Origin: Caulobacter segnis
GTDB lineage: Bacteria > Pseudomonadota > Alphaproteobacteria > Caulobacterales > Caulobacteraceae
Reading direction: 5' to 3'
NCBI RefSeq assembly: GCF_029543125.1
Contig: NZ_JARQWW010000002.1
Span: 434,001 to 498,000 of the forward strand
Length of the DNA stretch: 64,000 nt
Shown: positions 36,547 to 46,791 of the stretch, in pieces
Numbering within the stretch: position 1 is the first letter of the stretch
How the letters are laid out: the number at the start of each line of letters is the position of its first letter
Translations under genes and position numbers: made by a program
The notes under the pieces: model-generated
Told to the model about the DNA's origin: nothing
Seen by the model: only the letters and a program-made list of their open reading frames with translations
Database searches by the model: none

Positions 36547-37577
36547 GCGGTGAGGCGCTCCACCACGGTGTTCCAGTCGATCTTCAGATCCGACAGGCGC
36601 TTGAGCGAAGCGTCGCCCATCTTGCCGGCCAGTTTTCGGTCGAGCCACAGGCGGTCCATCACCTCAGCCAGGGCGACAGGATCGGGCTCGGAGACAAAGC
36701 CGTTGCGGCCGTTCTCCACCAGCTCCAGAACGCCGCCGCTGTCGGTGGTGGTGAGCACGGCCTTGCGGGCATGCGCGCCCTCCAAGGAGGGGTAGCCGTA
36801 GCTGTCCTCGTCCTTGGGCAGGTAAGCCACCGCCAGGGCCGGAGCGATGACCTCGGCCTTCTCCTCCTCGGTGATCCAGCGGTCGTCGAAAACCACCTTG
36901 TCTGCCACGCCGAGGCTTTCGATCATGCCGCCGATCTCGGCGCCATAGGCCGGGTTGGAGGCCGTGCCGCAGAGACGCAGCTTCACGCCGCTCCTCACAT
37001 GCTGCATCGCCTCGATGAGCAGGGACTGGCGCTTGTGCGGCTCCACCCGGCAGACGACCACGATCTCGTCGCCATAGCCGTCGTGGCGGAAGCGTTCTGG
37101 CTGGTAGATCGGCGGATAGAGCGGGTCGGCCTTGATGCCGTTGAAGTTCATCAGGCGGTCGGCCACCACCTGGCTGTTGGTATAGACAGCGCGCGCCTCC
37201 TTGATGGTGCGGGTGTCCAGATCCACCAGCGCCTTGCGCACCGCAGTCGACTTGGCGTCCACCGGCACGCCGTAGGGGGTGTCCCACAGGTCGTAATAGG
37301 CGCGGATATGGTGGATGAACCACAGCACCTTGTTGGGGTGGTCGATCACATGAGCCGGCGGTCGAAAGCAGATCACCCGGTCGCAGGTGTCCGTCAGGTC
37401 CAGCAGCCGCCATGCCGCCGTCTGGTGCAGCAGCTCATCAGGATGGTCGATGAATGGCAGATAGAACCGCTCAACCTGATGCCCATGGACGCGCAGCTTC
37501 TCCTCCAGCCATTCGACAATGAACCGGGCTCCGCCGTTGATGAACGGTACGAAGGAGGAGACAAGCGCGATCTTCAC
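36543..37577 (-). CDS. Glycosyltransferase family 4 (LpsD-position, O-polysaccharide assembly)
   Basis: 344 residues. KIALVSSFVPFINGGARFIVEWLEE begins the GT-B fold; VCRVEPHKRQSLLIEAM, LRLCGTA and YGYPSLEGAHARKAVLTTTDSGG form the GT4 donor-nucleotide site. Same length and similar motifs to the next gene, so the pair are probably paralogues that add different linkages. Starts 4 bases after the perosamine synthase stop codon. Confidence 0.88.
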   Translation of the reverse strand: MKIALVSSFVPFINGGARFIVEWLEEKLRVHGHQVERFYLPFIDHPDELLHQTAAWRLLDLTDTCDRVICFRPPAHVIDHPNKVLWFIHHIRAYYDLWDTPYGVPVDAKSTAVRKALVDLDTRTIKEARAVYTNSQVVADRLMNFNGIKADPLYPPIYQPERFRHDGYGDEIVVVCRVEPHKRQSLLIEAMQHVRSGVKLRLCGTASNPAYGAEIGGMIESLGVADKVVFDDRWITEEEKAEVIAPALAVAYLPKDEDSYGYPSLEGAHARKAVLTTTDSGGVLELVENGRNGFVSEPDPVALAEVMDRLWLDRKLAGKMGDASLKRLSDLKIDWNTVVERLTA

Positions 37578-37581
37578 GGGA

Positions 37582-38700
37582 TCAGGCCAGGACCTTGTCG
37601 AGCGCGTCGACCACGCGGTCGATGTCGGCTTCGCTCAACAGGGCGTGAGTGGGCAGGTTGATCCCGCGACCGGCGCAAAGCTCCGCCTTGGGGAAGGGGC
37701 GTGTCGCCAGATGCTGGTAGGGCGGAAGAACATGCATGGGATGGAAGACCGGGCGGGTCTCGATACCCAAGGCGTCCATGTCCAGCATCACCTGATCACG
37801 TGACTTGGCGACGCCATCGCCCAGCTGGATCGTGTACATCCAGTAGACGTGGGTGGCGTAGTCCTCGACCACGGGCAGGATCACTCGGTCGCCCAGACGA
37901 GCCATGGCCTTATCGTAGAAGGCGGCCACACGGCGGCGGCCATCCAGGTGGTGGTCGATCCGCTCCAGCTGGGCCAGGCCGATCGCGGCCTGGATGTTGG
38001 TCATGCGATAGTTGAAGCCGATGATCGGGAACCAGTAGCGACGCGCCGGGTCCATCCCCTGACCGCGCAGCAGACGCAACTTTGCAGCCAGCTCATCGTC
38101 ATTGGTGGTCACCATCCCGCCTTCGCCGGTGGTGATGATCTTGTTGCCGAAGAAGCTGAAGACGCCGACATCGCCGAGCGAGCCGGTCATTCGGCCCTTG
38201 TACTGCGCGCCGACAGCTTCGGCAGCATCCTCGATGACGAAGAGGTTGTGCTTCTTGGCGATGGCGTTGATCGAATCCATCTCCGCCGGGTGGCCGTAGA
38301 GATGCACGGGCATGATGCCGCGCGTCCTGGGCGTGATCAGCGCCTCGATGTCCGCGGGGTCGATATTGAACGTGCGCGTCTCGTTCTCGGCCAGGACGGG
38401 GGTCGCACCGCAGTAGCTGACGGAATTGGCCGAGGCGATATAGGTCAGGCTGGGGACGATGACCTCTTCGCCGGCTTTCAGACCAAGCGCCGTCAAAGCC
38501 AGATGCAGGGCCGTGGTGCCGTTGTTGCAGGCGATGGCGTGCCTGACGCCGCAGTAGTCCGCGAACGCCTTCTCGAACTCGCTGATGAAGCGGCCCACCG
38601 AGGAAATCCAGGTGGTGTCCAGGCATTCGTTGACATACTCGCGCTCGCGTCCGTCCAGGACCGGAGCGGCCACGGAGATGCGGGGAAGGTGATCTGCCAT
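37582..38700 (-). CDS. per: GDP-perosamine synthase (DegT/DnrJ/EryC1 aminotransferase)
   Basis: 372 residues from ATG 38700, close to the 371 of the C. crescentus enzyme. Motifs: WISSVGRFI, NNGTTALHLAL, SLTYIASANSVSYCGATPV, VIEDAAEAVGAQYKG, and the PLP-lysine segment SFFGNKIITTGEGGM (Lys about 184). It transaminates GDP-4-keto-6-deoxymannose to GDP-perosamine using glutamate. Followed by the glycosyltransferase pair and preceded by the N-acetyltransferase, giving a complete GDP-N-acetylperosamine pathway with Gmd. Confidence 0.94.
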   Translation of the reverse strand: MADHLPRISVAAPVLDGREREYVNECLDTTWISSVGRFISEFEKAFADYCGVRHAIACNNGTTALHLALTALGLKAGEEVIVPSLTYIASANSVSYCGATPVLAENETRTFNIDPADIEALITPRTRGIMPVHLYGHPAEMDSINAIAKKHNLFVIEDAAEAVGAQYKGRMTGSLGDVGVFSFFGNKIITTGEGGMVTTNDDELAAKLRLLRGQGMDPARRYWFPIIGFNYRMTNIQAAIGLAQLERIDHHLDGRRRVAAFYDKAMARLGDRVILPVVEDYATHVYWMYTIQLGDGVAKSRDQVMLDMDALGIETRPVFHPMHVLPPYQHLATRPFPKAELCAGRGINLPTHALLSEADIDRVVDALDKVLA

Positions 38701-38708
38701 TGTTCTTC

Positions 38709-39341
38709 TCACACCCGGCCGGTTACGCGGGCCGGAACGCCCATGGCGAGCGCACTCGCCGGAATGTCATGGACTACACAGGCGCCGGCCCCAACCACGG
38801 CGTCTTCACCGATGTGGCGGCCCGGAATGACGCTGCTGCCGACGCCGAGAAACGCCCGCTGCCCCACGGTGACGTCGCCCGCCAAGGCGCAGCCGGGGGC
38901 TACGTGCGCCGCTTCGCAGATCAGCCCGTCGTGATCGATCACCGCGCCGGTGTTGATGATGGCCAGGTCGCGGATGTCGCTCTCGGCGTTGATCACCGCG
39001 CCCGCCATGATGGCGATCCCGACGCCGAGCCGCGCCGACGGCGAGACACGGGCGAAAGGACTGACGGCGTTGACCAGCTCAAGACCTGCCCGCTGCGCTT
39101 TACGACCAAGGCGCAGGCGCAGGCCGTTGTCGCCAATGGCGATGAAGGCATGCGTCACGCCCTCGGCCTTCAGGCTCTCCAGTCGGGAATCGTCGCCTAT
39201 GACCGGGGCGTCCACCACCGTGCGTGGCGTCGGATCGGCGTCCAGCACGCCGAAGACCTCATGACCGCTGGCGCGCAGCAGTTCGATCACGACCTTAGCG
39301 TGACCTCCCGCGCCCAGAACGATCACCGGTCCGGCGGACAT
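38709..39341 (-). CDS. perB: GDP-perosamine N-acetyltransferase (NeuD/PglD-type)
   Basis: 210 residues; ATG 39341 chosen, as it gives the nucleotide-binding start VIVLGAGGHAKVVIELL. From about 90 onward, hexapeptide repeats (SARLGVGIAIMAGAVINAES, IINTGAVIDHDG, VAPGCALAGDVTVG, FLGVGSSVIPG) form the left-handed beta-helix; the catalytic His is in VIDHDG. Acetylates the 4-amino group of GDP-perosamine. It starts 3 bases after the gmd stop. Confidence 0.9.
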   Translation of the reverse strand: MSAGPVIVLGAGGHAKVVIELLRASGHEVFGVLDADPTPRTVVDAPVIGDDSRLESLKAEGVTHAFIAIGDNGLRLRLGRKAQRAGLELVNAVSPFARVSPSARLGVGIAIMAGAVINAESDIRDLAIINTGAVIDHDGLICEAAHVAPGCALAGDVTVGQRAFLGVGSSVIPGRHIGEDAVVGAGACVVHDIPASALAMGVPARVTGRV

Positions 39342-39343
39342 GG

Positions 39344-40360
<1,017 letters not shown>

Positions 40361-40364
40361 TCAA

Positions 40365-40395
40365 ACGGCCCCGCCCGCGACTTCGGCGGGGCCGT
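40365..40395 (-). terminator. Possible terminator after the RsaE-like gene
   Basis: ACGGCCCCGCC and GGCGGGGCCGT are perfect 11-base arms with a 9-base loop, 20 bases after the rsaE stop codon in minus-strand direction. Only TTTGAA follows on that strand, so termination may be partial and gmd may be read through. Confidence 0.6.
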
Positions 40396-40414
40396 CACAG
40401 GATGAGCTGACGCC

Positions 40415-41746
40415 TTATTCCTCGCGCATGGTCTTGCGCAGGGTGTTGGACAGCGGCTCGAACAGGTACTGCAACACCGTGCGTTCCCCGGTCGGCACGA
40501 TCACCTCGGCGGGCATGCCGGCTGTAATGCGCTTGGCGACTTCCTTGGGCAGGTTGCTGTCGTCCACACGCACGATCGCCAGGAAGTAAGCGCTCTTGCT
40601 GGCCTCATCGATGATGCGGTCCTTGGAGATCGACTGGATAGTCCCCTCAAGCACCGGGATCTTGCGCGAGTGGAAGGAGCTCAGCCGAACCTCGGCCCGC
40701 ATGCCATTGTGAATATTGTCCACATCGGTCGGTGCGAACTGCGCATGGATCAAAAGATCCTCGTCTTCCGGCGCCACATCCACCATGGGCTCACCTGGAC
40801 GAATGACCGCGCCATTGGTGAAGACCCGAAGATTTTGAACGACGCCGTTGGCGGGCGAAACGACATTGATACGCTTGACCTGATCGGCCGCAACGACTTC
40901 GCGTTCGCGGATGTCAGCGATCTTCACGCGGACCTCGGCGATCTCTTGGCTGACCTGCTCATAAAACTGCTGCTGCAGCTGGCGGATCTTGAGGCCGACT
41001 TCACCCACCCCCTGCTGGGCTTTGGAGCGGTCCGCCTGCAAACGCCCGATCGATCCGTTCAGCGACGCGCGCTCACGCTCCAGGGCCAGCAGACGCGGAC
41101 GGGGTACGAGGCCCTTCTCGTAGATCGTGCGAAGGCCGACCAGTTCGTCGTCCACATAGGCCACCTGCTCACGCAGGCCGCTGCTCTGACGCTCGATGCC
41201 TTCGATCTCGCTCTGGAACTGGGACTTTTGCGCGTTCAACACGTCAATCTGCCCGCGAACCGTCGCGCGGCGCTCAAAGAACTGCTTTTGCTCGTCGGCG
41301 ACGGCCCTGGCCACGGCGGGATCGCCGGCGGCGTTGTTCAGCTCGGCCGGCCAGGTGATCGACGGCTGGTTGTCACGTTCGGCCGAGAGGCGCGCTTCTT
41401 GGGCGAGTAGCGCCAAAAGTTGGTTGCGGGCGATTTCGAAGCTGGCGTTGGCCTGAGTTGGATCCAGCTCGAAAAGAAGCTGGCCTTTGCGGACTTCCTG
41501 ACCTTCGCGCACGTGGATCGCACGCACGATGCCGCCCTCAAGATGCTGGACGGTTTTCTTGCTGGTCTCGTTGGAGAGCGAGCCATGGGCGATCACGGCT
41601 GCGTCCAGCGGAGCGAAGGCCGCCCACAGGCCCAGCACCCCGAACGTCAGGATGATGATCGCGTAGCCGAAGCGGGCCACGCCCTTGGACTTGTCCTGAG
41701 GGTCGATGATTTCCGACAGCTTGGGCAGTTTGAGAAACGGGTTCAT
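40415..41746 (-). CDS. rsaE: Type I secretion membrane fusion protein (RsaE-like)
   Basis: 443 residues. N-terminal cytoplasmic tail, one TM helix (about 26-47: FGYAIIILTFGVLGLWAAF), HlyD/PrtE-like LDAAVIAHGSLSNETSKKTVQHLEGGIV, long coiled coils (about 95-275), and C-terminal beta domain with PTGERTVLQYLFEPL. Bridges RsaD in the inner membrane to RsaF in the outer membrane. It follows rsaD by 18 bases and precedes gmd, as in C. crescentus. Confidence 0.92.
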   Translation of the reverse strand: MNPFLKLPKLSEIIDPQDKSKGVARFGYAIIILTFGVLGLWAAFAPLDAAVIAHGSLSNETSKKTVQHLEGGIVRAIHVREGQEVRKGQLLFELDPTQANASFEIARNQLLALLAQEARLSAERDNQPSITWPAELNNAAGDPAVARAVADEQKQFFERRATVRGQIDVLNAQKSQFQSEIEGIERQSSGLREQVAYVDDELVGLRTIYEKGLVPRPRLLALERERASLNGSIGRLQADRSKAQQGVGEVGLKIRQLQQQFYEQVSQEIAEVRVKIADIREREVVAADQVKRINVVSPANGVVQNLRVFTNGAVIRPGEPMVDVAPEDEDLLIHAQFAPTDVDNIHNGMRAEVRLSSFHSRKIPVLEGTIQSISKDRIIDEASKSAYFLAIVRVDDSNLPKEVAKRITAGMPAEVIVPTGERTVLQYLFEPLSNTLRKTMREE

Positions 41747-41764
41747 GTTCTAAGCCTCGTCGGT

Positions 41765-43489
41765 TCAGGCAGGGGCGCCGGAGGCGGGCGGGGCGGCGGG
41801 GCGCGGAGCGCCCAGCAGCTTGCCCAACATCTCGTCGCGCTTGCCCACGTCGGCGATCACACCGCCGTTGACCACCATGATCGCGTCGGTGATTGCGAGC
41901 AGGTTCGGCTTGTGCGTGGCGAACACCACGGTCTTGCCTGCCGCCTTGAGCTTGCCGATGGCCTCCGCCAGCGCCTGCTCGCCCGCGGCGTCCAGGCTTG
42001 CGTTAGGCTCATCGAGGACGACGAGCGCCGGCATGCGGTACACAGCACGAGCCAGAGCAATACGTTGGCGCTGACCGCCGGACAACGTTGCGCCGACTTC
42101 GCCGATCGGCGTGTCGTAACCATTGGGCAGCGTCTGCACCATTTCATGAACGCCGGCCAGGGTGGCGGCTTCGATGACGTCGTTGGCGTCATAAGCGGCG
42201 AAGCGGGCGATGTTCTCGGCGACAGTGCCGCTGAACAGTTCGATATCCTGCGGCAGGTAGCCGATGTGGCGGCCAAGTTGCTGCGGGTCCCATTGCTTGA
42301 GATCAAAGCCGTCCAGGCGAATGGCGCCGGCGACCGTCGGCCACACGCCGACCAGACCTCGCATCAGGCTCGACTTTCCTGCGGCGCTGGGGCCGACGAC
42401 CCCGACCACAGTGCCCGGCTCCAGGACGAAGCTGGCGTTGCGCAGCGTCGGCGCCGAGCCGCCCGGCGGCATGATGGCTGCGCCTTCCACGGCCAAGCGA
42501 CCTTTCGGCTCCGGAAGCGGCATGCGCTCCTCGCCTTCGGGGCTTTCGCGCAAAGTGACCTGGAGACGATCCCAGCTCGTGCGGGCGCCGACAAAACCCT
42601 TCCACTGGCCGACAGCCTGTTCGATCGGCGCCAACGCTCGGCCCACGATAATGGAGGCGGCGATCATGGAACCGGGCGAGATGTCGCCCTTGATGGCCAG
42701 GTAAGCGCCGCCGCCCAGGATCAGGGTCTGGACAACCTGACGGAAGAATTTGATCCCCGACATCATCGCGCCGCCGGAGTCGCTCGCAGACGCCTGCCAC
42801 TTGATCTGTTCGTCGCGCTTGAGCTTCCACCGCTCTTGCAGACCGCCCCACATCCCCATGGCCTTCATGACCTCGGAATTGCGAAGCGTGGCGCCGACGT
42901 CGTTCTGGGCGGCGATCGCGGCGGTGTTGGCCTGCTTCAGCGGCTCATTGGTCACGCGATCATTGGCGAGCGCCAGACCGAAGATGATCAGCCCGGAGAT
43001 GATCGCCAGCACGCCAAAGAACGGGTGGAGGATGAAGGCGACAATGACGAACACCGGAATCCACGGAACGTCGCAAAAGGCGATCAAGCCGGCTCCGGTA
43101 AGGAAGTCGCGCACCTGGTCCATGTCGCGGAACGACTGCGGACCCATGCCCTTGCGCTTGAGCGTCGAGTCGAGCACCGCGCCGAACACGGGATCTCTTA
43201 CCTCGCTATCGAACTTAAGGCCGCCACGGACCAGCACCTGAGTGCGAAGCGCTTCCAGGAACCCGTAGATCACAAACAGGAAGATCACGATCAGCGTCAG
43301 GAACAGCAACGTCATCTCGTTACGGCTGGTCAGCACGCGGTCGTAGACCTGCAGCATGTAGAGCGGGCTGACCAGGGCCAACACGTTGATGAAGAAGCTG
43401 AACACAACGGCCGTGAAGATCGCCGGCTTGGCGACATCCACGGCGCGGTTGAGTGCGGTGAGCTTCACGTTAGGTTTGGGAGCAGCCAT
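41765..43489 (-). CDS. rsaD: Type I secretion ABC transporter ATPase/permease (RsaD-like)
   Basis: 574 residues, similar to the about 578 of RsaD. Permease domain of about six TM helices (20-300) and a C-terminal ATPase with Walker A GPSAAGKSS (about 366), Q loop, signature LSGGQRQRIALARA (about 468) and Walker B ALVVLDEPNASLD (about 490). PrtD-type exporters without an N-terminal C39 peptidase or CLD transport C-terminally signalled RTX-like proteins in one step. The likely cargo is the S-layer protein at 48.8-50.8 kb, and possibly the nearby anchor-domain proteins. Confidence 0.94.
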   Translation of the reverse strand: MAAPKPNVKLTALNRAVDVAKPAIFTAVVFSFFINVLALVSPLYMLQVYDRVLTSRNEMTLLFLTLIVIFLFVIYGFLEALRTQVLVRGGLKFDSEVRDPVFGAVLDSTLKRKGMGPQSFRDMDQVRDFLTGAGLIAFCDVPWIPVFVIVAFILHPFFGVLAIISGLIIFGLALANDRVTNEPLKQANTAAIAAQNDVGATLRNSEVMKAMGMWGGLQERWKLKRDEQIKWQASASDSGGAMMSGIKFFRQVVQTLILGGGAYLAIKGDISPGSMIAASIIVGRALAPIEQAVGQWKGFVGARTSWDRLQVTLRESPEGEERMPLPEPKGRLAVEGAAIMPPGGSAPTLRNASFVLEPGTVVGVVGPSAAGKSSLMRGLVGVWPTVAGAIRLDGFDLKQWDPQQLGRHIGYLPQDIELFSGTVAENIARFAAYDANDVIEAATLAGVHEMVQTLPNGYDTPIGEVGATLSGGQRQRIALARAVYRMPALVVLDEPNASLDAAGEQALAEAIGKLKAAGKTVVFATHKPNLLAITDAIMVVNGGVIADVGKRDEMLGKLLGAPRPAAPPASGAPA

Positions 43490-43646
43490 TCAGGGGCCCT
43501 AAAGGAACGGCGCCGCGGCGCGGTTCAGGATCGATTCGATCGAGGCGGCGTCTCGACCATGAAAATGCAGCGGAATGTAAGCAAACGGACGGCAGCGGGC
43601 TAGATCACGCCCGCATCCGCCCTGCAAGAGGCAGGCCGCTCGCGAG

Positions 43647-44396
43647 TTAGTTGACGCTGGCGGCATATTGATCCCAGACCTCCAGCACCGGACCGCGGGC
43701 CTGGACCTTGCCGGCATGCATCCAGATGGCTTCGTCGCAGAAGTCGGCCAGCAGATTCGGCATGTGGCTGGCAACTAGGGTCACCCCTGAATTGGCGCAG
43801 ACCGTGCGGACGCGGTCGACGGCCTTGTTGATGAAGTGGGCGTCGCCGGTGGCGATCACCTCGTCGATCAACATGATGTCGCTGTGTTGCGCGGTGGCGA
43901 TCGCAAAGGCCAGACGCGCCATCATGCCGGTGGAGTAGGTGCGTACCGGCATGTGCAGGAACGGGCCAAGCTCCGTAAACTCGGCGGCCTCGGCCACAGC
44001 ATCATTCAGGTCGGAGCCGCGCAAGCCATGGAAACGGCCGATCAGCCTCATATTGTCCATGCCGGACTTGTCCACCTCAAGGCCCGAACCGAGACCAAGA
44101 AGGCAGCCAACCGTGCCCGTGATGTCGATCTTGCCCTTGGCCGGGGTGATGATCCCCGCGCAGGTTTTCAAAAGGGTGCTTTTGCCCGAACCGTTGCGGC
44201 CGATCAGGCCGATGCGCGAGCCGCGCGGCAAGTCGAGGGTCAGATCGTCGATGGCCACCACATGGTCAACGCCCACGCCACGGCCATAGCGGCCGAAGCT
44301 GAGAGCGTGCGCGGCGTTGGCGAAGGCCGACTGCTGGCGGTTGGAGATGACGACCGGGTAGGCCACGGTCACGCCGTCGAGGGTGATGTGCGCCAT
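43647..44396 (-). CDS. wzt: O-antigen ABC transporter ATP-binding subunit (Wzt)
   Basis: 249 residues. Walker A GRNGSGKST (67-75), Walker B DIMLIDEVIATGD, switch His in VTLVASHMP. Length and ending show there is no C-terminal carbohydrate-binding domain, unlike the long Wzt that recognises a chain-terminating cap; short Wzt proteins work without it. Exports the lipid-linked perosamine polysaccharide with Wzm. It is encoded 3 bases after the wzm stop codon. Confidence 0.88.
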   Translation of the reverse strand: MAHITLDGVTVAYPVVISNRQQSAFANAAHALSFGRYGRGVGVDHVVAIDDLTLDLPRGSRIGLIGRNGSGKSTLLKTCAGIITPAKGKIDITGTVGCLLGLGSGLEVDKSGMDNMRLIGRFHGLRGSDLNDAVAEAAEFTELGPFLHMPVRTYSTGMMARLAFAIATAQHSDIMLIDEVIATGDAHFINKAVDRVRTVCANSGVTLVASHMPNLLADFCDEAIWMHAGKVQARGPVLEVWDQYAASVN

Positions 44397-44398
44397 GG

Positions 44399-45181
44399 CT
44401 AGATCCAGTAGCTGATGGTCGAGCGGGTGCGCCCGAAGACGATGACCCCGGCGATGAGACTGACGACCGCGATGCCCCCCGCCACGCCCCAGTTATGGGG
44501 CTCGATCTGCCCCCCGGACAGGGGCGTGCGGACGACTTCGAGCAGGTGATAGAACGGATTGATCTGCAGCAGCCACTGGGCCTTCTGCTCCGCCGTTGGC
44601 TTCCAGAAGACCGGCGACAGCACGAACATCAGGTTCATCCCTGCCGCCAGGGCCGGAGCGACGTCGCGATAGCGAGCACTGAGGGGCGCCAGGAGCAGCG
44701 TGATGCCAAGACCGAAGAGCATGACGATGGCTAGGCCCGGCACAGCCAAAAGCATGCTCGGCTCGAAGGTTGGCCGCACGATCAGCAGCACCACGAGATA
44801 GACCAACAGCATGTGCAGGAACATCACAAAGGAGGCGACGATCGAGCGCACAATGTAGATTGGCATCGGCAGCGGATAGCTCTCGATGAACCCCTTGGCC
44901 CGCAACAGCGCTGTTGATCCGTCCAGCAGCAGCGAGGACAGCAGGCTCCACACCGGCATGCTGGCGGAGAGATACAGCAGGTAGCGCCATTGGTCGCCGC
45001 CGGCGGCGAAGAGGCTCTTGTGGAGGATATAGAGGCCGGCCACGAAGGCGGCTTGCGCAAACACGATCCACAGCGGGCCCAGCGCGGTGCGGCGATAGCG
45101 CGCCAACACATCGTCCATGGCGATCGCCCACCAGACGTCCCAGGCGGCGAGCGCGCGGTAGAGCTCCTTCAAGTTCGTCAT
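44399..45181 (-). CDS. wzm: O-antigen ABC transporter permease (Wzm, ABC-2 type)
   Basis: 260 residues with six hydrophobic segments. N-terminal WDVWWAIAMDDVLARYRRTALGPLWIVFAQ and C-terminal Trp/Tyr-rich region (PFYHLLEVVRTPLSGG) are typical of polysaccharide ABC-2 permeases. Inner-membrane channel for the O-polysaccharide. First gene of a wzm-wzt pair that reads toward rsaD. Confidence 0.9.
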   Translation of the reverse strand: MTNLKELYRALAAWDVWWAIAMDDVLARYRRTALGPLWIVFAQAAFVAGLYILHKSLFAAGGDQWRYLLYLSASMPVWSLLSSLLLDGSTALLRAKGFIESYPLPMPIYIVRSIVASFVMFLHMLLVYLVVLLIVRPTFEPSMLLAVPGLAIVMLFGLGITLLLAPLSARYRDVAPALAAGMNLMFVLSPVFWKPTAEQKAQWLLQINPFYHLLEVVRTPLSGGQIEPHNWGVAGGIAVVSLIAGVIVFGRTRSTISYWI

Positions 45182-45230
45182 GAAGTCTGGGCAATCCAGT
45201 CGGCGCGGCCAAGCGCGTCAGGCGAGGGTC

Positions 45231-45257
45231 TCTACAGTAGTTACGCTACTTCGCCAA
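45231..45257 (-). promoter_or_regulatory. Possible promoter of wzm-wzt
   Basis: On the minus strand TTGGCG (45257-45252) and TGTAGA (45236-45231) are separated by 15 bases, resembling the Caulobacter housekeeping promoter. It would leave a leader of roughly 45 bases before the wzm start. Confidence 0.35.
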
Positions 45258-45344
45258 GGCTCGAAGGCGCGATTGTCACTTCTGCGACATTTCGCCGGCC
45301 GTAATAAAGGGAGCCGCGGTTGGGGCCAAGCCCGGAGCGGATCA

Positions 45345-46757
45345 TTACCCCCCGTAGAGGTGTTCGTAAATCGCGTGAGCGTGGCCCACGATGCTGATCG
45401 TGCTGCCGTCATCGAAGTTTAAAGTCACACTGGTGACATCCGACCAGTCCGCTGACGGACGCATAAGAGACGCATCGTACAGCACAACAGCATCACCGGT
45501 GACAACGATCTCGACCCTTTGGGTATGGGCGACGAAGAAGTCGAAGATCTGCTTAGCCACAGCGTTGTGATCGACATTATCGACCGGCACGGTCGGCTCG
45601 GGATTCAGGACCGGAAGCTCCGCGGAAGGGTCGCTTTGGGATCCGCCCTCCCCAGGTTGAGCTTCCACGACAGGAGCGACGACCTTGTTGATCGGAACCG
45701 ATTCCGCTTGGGTGAGGAACTTCGCCAAAATGTCCGGCAAAGCGCCTTGATGGACGGTCACCTTTGCAAGTTCGCCCTGGGCCAGTGTCTGAACGATCCG
45801 GATCGCCGAGACTTCTGGAACCGAAGCAGCGCGCAGATCGATCTCCAACTGCCAACGCTCAATGACCGGCGCATGCAGACTGGAAGCCGTGGAGGTGGAC
45901 GGGGGCGATGGGGCGATGGCGGAAGATGACGCCACGGGCTCAGCCGTGACTGCGACGGAAGGCGTCATCACGCCCGGCGCCGCCGGAAGATCATGGAGGA
46001 CCGCCGACACAGCGAGCAAGCTCTTGATAGCCGGATCAGCGGGACTGAAGGAGAGCGCGCTATGCGCCTCATTCGTCGTGAACAGGCCCGCCATGCTGTC
46101 TTTTGCATCGGCAGATGAAGCGCCCTGCAAAGCCGACGAAGCCCCCGAAACGCCGACAGGCGCCTGCGCTAAAGCCCCATCACGCTGCAGGATCAACATG
46201 GCGCTTGTCAGAATCGCCATAGCTTGGGCGCCATCGATTTTGATCGTGCCTTCGCCCGGCGCGGCCACCACCTGAGTGGGGGTCGATGTGCTGGTCAGCA
46301 TGGCGCGTCGGGTGTCGGACTTGCTCGAACCGTCGTCGGCCTTGGCCTCACCCGTCTTGAAAAAAGCGGTGCCTACGATGGCGATGAGAATCGCCGCCGG
46401 GTGCAGGAAGACATTGTTGTTGGCGGCTTTGCGCGTCTGGACCAGTGGGTGACGGTCGAGCAGATTGCGCACCAAGGCCTGGAAGTTCAGACCCTGGGCC
46501 ACGCCGTCGTAAGCGGGCGAGGATATGACGTAGTGTCCATCAATGCGGGCAAAATGGATGACCACTTCGCCGTCATCGGCGCGGCAAAAAACGAACCAAG
46601 GCTCGCCCTCATCGGAGACGCCGCGGTCGGTTTCGATCCGCAAGCCCGCCTGGATCAGAGCGCTTTCGACCCGGTAGAACTCGGCGATCTCTGCCTGAGT
46701 CCAGTCCTCCGGCAAAGCCGCAGGCCGACGAAAGAGATTGATGACCTGTGCGACCAT
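45345..46757 (-). CDS. Uncharacterised 470-residue single-pass protein
   Basis: Residues 1-95 form a compact domain (LPEDWTQAEIAEFYRVESAL, ETDRGVSDEGEPWFVFCRADD, HFARIDGHYVISSP). Around 115-135 lies a hydrophobic helix (LHPAAILIAIVGTAFF). The next about 190 residues are Ala/Ser/Pro-rich and probably disordered. A C-terminal domain (about 385-470) has AKQIFDFFVAH, RVEIVVTGDAVVLYD and FDDGSTISIVGHAHAIYEHL. This suggests an N-terminal cytoplasmic domain and an extracytoplasmic C-terminal domain. No known function. It sits beside an XRE regulator gene on the same strand, 34 bases apart. Confidence 0.7.
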   Translation of the reverse strand: MVAQVINLFRRPAALPEDWTQAEIAEFYRVESALIQAGLRIETDRGVSDEGEPWFVFCRADDGEVVIHFARIDGHYVISSPAYDGVAQGLNFQALVRNLLDRHPLVQTRKAANNNVFLHPAAILIAIVGTAFFKTGEAKADDGSSKSDTRRAMLTSTSTPTQVVAAPGEGTIKIDGAQAMAILTSAMLILQRDGALAQAPVGVSGASSALQGASSADAKDSMAGLFTTNEAHSALSFSPADPAIKSLLAVSAVLHDLPAAPGVMTPSVAVTAEPVASSSAIAPSPPSTSTASSLHAPVIERWQLEIDLRAASVPEVSAIRIVQTLAQGELAKVTVHQGALPDILAKFLTQAESVPINKVVAPVVEAQPGEGGSQSDPSAELPVLNPEPTVPVDNVDHNAVAKQIFDFFVAHTQRVEIVVTGDAVVLYDASLMRPSADWSDVTSVTLNFDDGSTISIVGHAHAIYEHLYGG

Positions 46758-46791
46758 GCGCGGGGGCGACCCTTAAACCAGCAAAAACCGG

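Noticed and set aside
43490..43646. Possible small gene between rsaD and wzt
   Set aside because: The minus-strand frame only extends into wzt out of phase; no ribosome-binding site and no sensible product.
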